Source of the DNA: Candidatus Sulfotelmatobacter sp.
GTDB taxonomy: Bacteria; Acidobacteriota; Terriglobia; Terriglobales; Acidobacteriaceae
Direction of reading: 5' to 3'
Length of the DNA stretch: 7,947 bases
Assembly (NCBI GenBank): GCA_030037515.1
Contig: JASHRE010000372.1
Coordinates: 1 to 7,947 of the forward strand
The notes under the pieces were generated by a model that worked only from the letters and a program-made list of their open reading frames with translations, ran no database searches and was not told the DNA's origin. Below, one piece after another: positions 6,028-7,947 of this stretch (within the stretch, counting starts at the first letter, position 1; every line of letters begins with the position of its first letter). Position numbers and translations under genes: made by a program.

Positions 6028-6531
6028 TCACGGTTGTGTCGGCCTCGAGCGTGAGCGTGCCCCAGTGCCCGCAAACGTAAGTGTTGGCGTTGGACCTGTT
6101 CCCGTACCGCCGCCTTCGAAGGACACCACGTTGGCGGTCATATAGCCGGTTACGATGGCTCCCGACCGCGAGATACCCCCTGGGCTCGTGTTGGTGGTCG
6201 CCGTGGCGGAAACGAGCGCGCTGCCACAGGCGCCGGTCGCGGTTAGTAGCCCGGTGGAATTCACCGTGAACATCTGCGTATCGTTCGAAGCCCACGTGAC
6301 CGGATCCGTGATGTCCTTCGTGACCGGCGGGTGGATGTAGGTGCCCGACCCCCTCAGCTGCACCTGAGAGCCCGCGTTGGCCGACACCGGGATATTGGTC
6401 GCGCCATCGGTTTGCACGGGAGGCCGAACTTGAATCGACACCAATTGCTGATCGTGTGCGCAGCCTGATGCAGCTAACAATGCGCTGGCAACGGCGGCGA
6501 GCATGCCCACGCTGACCCACTTCCCTCTCAT
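6028..6531 (-). CDS. Short lipoprotein with one Big_2-like (Ig-like) domain; 3' end probably frameshifted
   Basis: The 167-aa product begins with a lipoprotein signal peptide: basic MRGKW, a hydrophobic stretch MLAAVASALLAA, then Cys24 after A-S-G. It is likely lipid-anchored in the cell envelope. Residues 26-52 hold SIQVRPP and a linker. Residues 54-119 resemble a bacterial Ig-like group 2 domain, with VTWASND (78-84) and STGLLTATG (92-100). ATG 6531 is supported by AGGAG five bases upstream, and a longer frame from 6579 has no such support. After PTLTFAGTG the last ten residues, ending RSRSRPTQP, are atypical. In the adjoining frame the DNA encodes a beta-strand-like GTLTLEADTTVTVTFN ending at 6011, with almost every third codon base G or C. 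A one-base loss in the G4 run at 6060-6063 would explain this. Function is unknown; adhesion or surface display is a guess from the fold. Confidence 0.75.
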   Translation of the reverse strand: MRGKWVSVGMLAAVASALLAASGCAHDQQLVSIQVRPPVQTDGATNIPVSANAGSQVQLRGSGTYIHPPVTKDITDPVTWASNDTQMFTVNSTGLLTATGACGSALVSATATTNTSPGGISRSGAIVTGYMTANVVSFEGGGTGTGPTPTLTFAGTGARSRSRPTQP

Positions 6532-6610
6532 CACGACTCCTGAGTTCGGCACCGGGTTCGACCGTTCGACGCGCCGCAACGCTCTGCCGGCGGGATGGGC
6601 TCACTGTAGG

Positions 6611-6626
6611 GCAATTAAGCAATTAA
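6611..6626. repeat. Tandem 8-bp repeat GCAATTAA x2
   Basis: Two adjacent copies of GCAATTAA lie in the short AT-rich gap between the threonine aldolase gene and the lipoprotein gene. The second copy overlaps the T-run side of the proposed terminator. It may contribute to the lipoprotein promoter, but no good -35/-10 pair could be placed with confidence. Confidence 0.5.
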
Positions 6627-6657
6627 AAACAATAGCGAGGGAGGGCCGGCGGCTATT
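6625..6657 (-). terminator. Probable intrinsic terminator of the threonine aldolase gene
   Basis: Read on the minus strand, AATAGC (6657-6652) pairs with GCTATT (6636-6631) around a 15-base GC-rich loop. A G and then T5 (6629-6625) follow directly. The first arm overlaps the TAG stop codon of the aldolase gene. The stem is short and AT-rich, so efficiency is uncertain. Confidence 0.4.
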
Positions 6658-7702
6658 CCTTCACCGCCGCGGCGACCACCGCGGCGAAATCCTTTACATC
6701 TTCTTCGGTCGTGTCGAACGAGCACATCCAGCGCACGATGCCCTCTTCTTCAATCCATGGATAGAAGAAATAACGCTCTTTGATCTTCTCGATCGCGTGG
6801 TGCGGGATTTGCGCGAACACGCCGTTCGACTCCACTTTCCAGGCAATGCGCACTCGCGGAATGCCGCTCAATTCTTTTTCCAGCACGCGCGCCATGCGGT
6901 TGGAATGTTCCGCGCTTTTTCGCCAGAGATCGTTCCTCAGCAGCGCCTCAAACTGCACGGCGATGAAGCGCATTTTGGAGGCAAGTTGCATGCCCTGCTT
7001 GCGCAGAAAGCGAAAGTCTTTGCCCAGCGACCGATCGAAAAACACGACCACCTCACCGCCCATGATGCCGTTTTTCGTACCCCCGAATGAAAGCACGTCC
7101 ACGCCAAGATCGCGCGTGGCCTGGCGCAGCGATTGTCCAAGATGCACGGCAGCATTGGCGATGCGGGCGCCATCGACGTGCAGAAACATGCCGTGCTCAT
7201 GGGCGAAGCGGGCCAGCGCCCGAATTTCGTCGGGCTGGTACACCGTCCCCATCTCCGTCGCTTGCGTGATCGAGATGACCCGCGGTTGCACATGATGCTG
7301 ATCTCCGATGCCGTGGTAAGCGCCGTGCACGGCCTCGACCGTGATCTTGCCGTCCTGATGGGGCAGCGGGATCAGCTTGCAGCCGGTGTGTTTTTCCGGG
7401 GCTCCACATTCGTCCAGGTAGATGTGCGCGTAATTGCTGCAAAGCACGGCGTGATAGGGACGCGTGAGCGCCTGCAATCCGAGCACGTTGGCCGCGGTGC
7501 CGTTGAAGGTGAAAAAAACATCAATCCCCTCGCCGAAATGCTCTTCCAATTTGGCGATCGCCGACTGGGTGTAAGGATCGGCGCCGTAGGCGACAACGTG
7601 TCCGTGATTGGCGCGCGCGATCGCGTCGAGAACTTCCGGATGAATTCCAGCGTTATTGTCGCTGGCAAAACTGCGCGTGGGCTTGGCAACGACCTGGGGC
7701 AT
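6653..7702 (-). CDS. ltaE: Low-specificity L-threonine aldolase (PLP-dependent)
   Basis: This cytoplasmic PLP enzyme cleaves L-threonine and L-allo-threonine to glycine and acetaldehyde, and related beta-hydroxy amino acids similarly. The product is 349 aa from ATG 7702. It opens with the family-like FASDNNAGIHPEV (12-24). YGADPYTQ (39-46) is the region that differs from other fold-type I enzymes. AHIYLDECGAPE (92-103) carries the PLP-stacking His93. HVDGARIANA (175-184) carries Asp177, which pairs with the PLP ring nitrogen. SFGGTKNG (205-212) carries the Schiff-base Lys210. RWMCSFDTT lies near the C-terminus. The frame stays open upstream to the window edge, but those residues do not match the family, so ATG 7702 is preferred. 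No good Shine-Dalgarno sequence is visible. It could instead be a close relative in the same beta-eliminating lyase family. Confidence 0.9.
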   Translation of the reverse strand: MPQVVAKPTRSFASDNNAGIHPEVLDAIARANHGHVVAYGADPYTQSAIAKLEEHFGEGIDVFFTFNGTAANVLGLQALTRPYHAVLCSNYAHIYLDECGAPEKHTGCKLIPLPHQDGKITVEAVHGAYHGIGDQHHVQPRVISITQATEMGTVYQPDEIRALARFAHEHGMFLHVDGARIANAAVHLGQSLRQATRDLGVDVLSFGGTKNGIMGGEVVVFFDRSLGKDFRFLRKQGMQLASKMRFIAVQFEALLRNDLWRKSAEHSNRMARVLEKELSGIPRVRIAWKVESNGVFAQIPHHAIEKIKERYFFYPWIEEEGIVRWMCSFDTTEEDVKDFAAVVAAAVKE

Positions 7703-7947
7703 ACCGCAACAATGTAGCAAATTTTGCGCTTGCGAAACGGGGCGGGGCCGGCGCTCCGACCGCTGCGCACCGGGGCAAGCAGTCCTGCCATGCCCGTCCT
7801 GAATCCATGAGCGCTGGCCAGCTAGACGTCGAAATTTCTGTTGCACCGGTTGCCGGATGATTCGTCGGGCGAGGGCATCCAATGTCACCTTGGTGTCCTC
7901 GACAAGGTGCGGGGCGGTCTTGCGGGCGCTCGCCTGAACGGAGCCTT
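7703..7947. other. GC-rich stretch without an assigned gene
   Basis: No gene can be assigned with confidence. The minus-strand aldolase frame is open throughout and, from 7946 to about 7860, reads like natural protein (RKTAPHLVEDTKVTLDALAR) with G/C-biased third codon positions. This may be the 3' part of an upstream gene, but no stop codon is seen where it should end. An AT-rich patch at 7709-7725 contains TACATT (7713-7708 on the minus strand), a weak -10 candidate for the aldolase gene with no matching -35. Confidence 0.3.

Noticed and set aside
6028..6531. Calling the lipoprotein gene a pseudogene
   Set aside because: Start, signal peptide and Ig-like domain are intact. The suspected frameshift affects only about the last ten residues, so the product may still be functional.

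Overview
This 7.9 kb, GC-rich stretch of bacterial chromosome mostly carries housekeeping metabolism and DNA repair genes, plus a few small orphan genes. The best taxonomic guess is Acidobacteriota. That guess rests on the style of the short Ig-like lipoprotein, on intergenic GCGGAT/ATCCGC-type repeats, and on an ETF-quinone oxidoreductase with an unusual cysteine-rich C-terminus. It is from memory of such genomes, not from a search, and is only moderately secure.

Layout from left to right. (1) 1-218, minus strand: the N-terminal 72 residues of an uncharacterised, charged helical protein that runs off the left edge. It has a good Shine-Dalgarno sequence and a convincing sigma70-type promoter. 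(2) 428-1435, plus strand: mutY, the adenine DNA glycosylase of the 8-oxoguanine repair system. (3) 5155 down to 1484, minus strand: a co-directional cluster etfB - etfA - ETF:quinone oxidoreductase. Its products pass electrons from acyl-CoA dehydrogenases and other flavin dehydrogenases through the soluble ETF heterodimer to the quinone pool. The set suggests an organism that oxidises fatty or amino acids by respiration. (4) 5406-5678 (minus) and 5838-6005 (plus): two small divergent genes, one for a zinc-ribbon-like protein and one for a 55-residue lysine-rich protein. (5) 6028-6531, minus: a short lipoprotein with one Big_2-like domain, whose 3' end looks frameshifted. (6) 6653-7702, minus: a PLP-dependent low-specificity threonine aldolase. 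Upstream of it, 7703-7947 is GC-rich with no firmly identified gene.

I did not find a novel defence, mobile or biosynthetic system, and there is no CRISPR array, tRNA, rRNA or transposase. The points most worth a second look are local. A 10-bp-periodic inverted repeat supplies the stop codon and last residues of etfA. A probable single-base frameshift lies in a G run near the lipoprotein 3' end. The ETF-QO has three cysteines beyond the four expected cluster ligands. The 8-oxoG-sensing FSH loop of MutY appears to read I-T-T.
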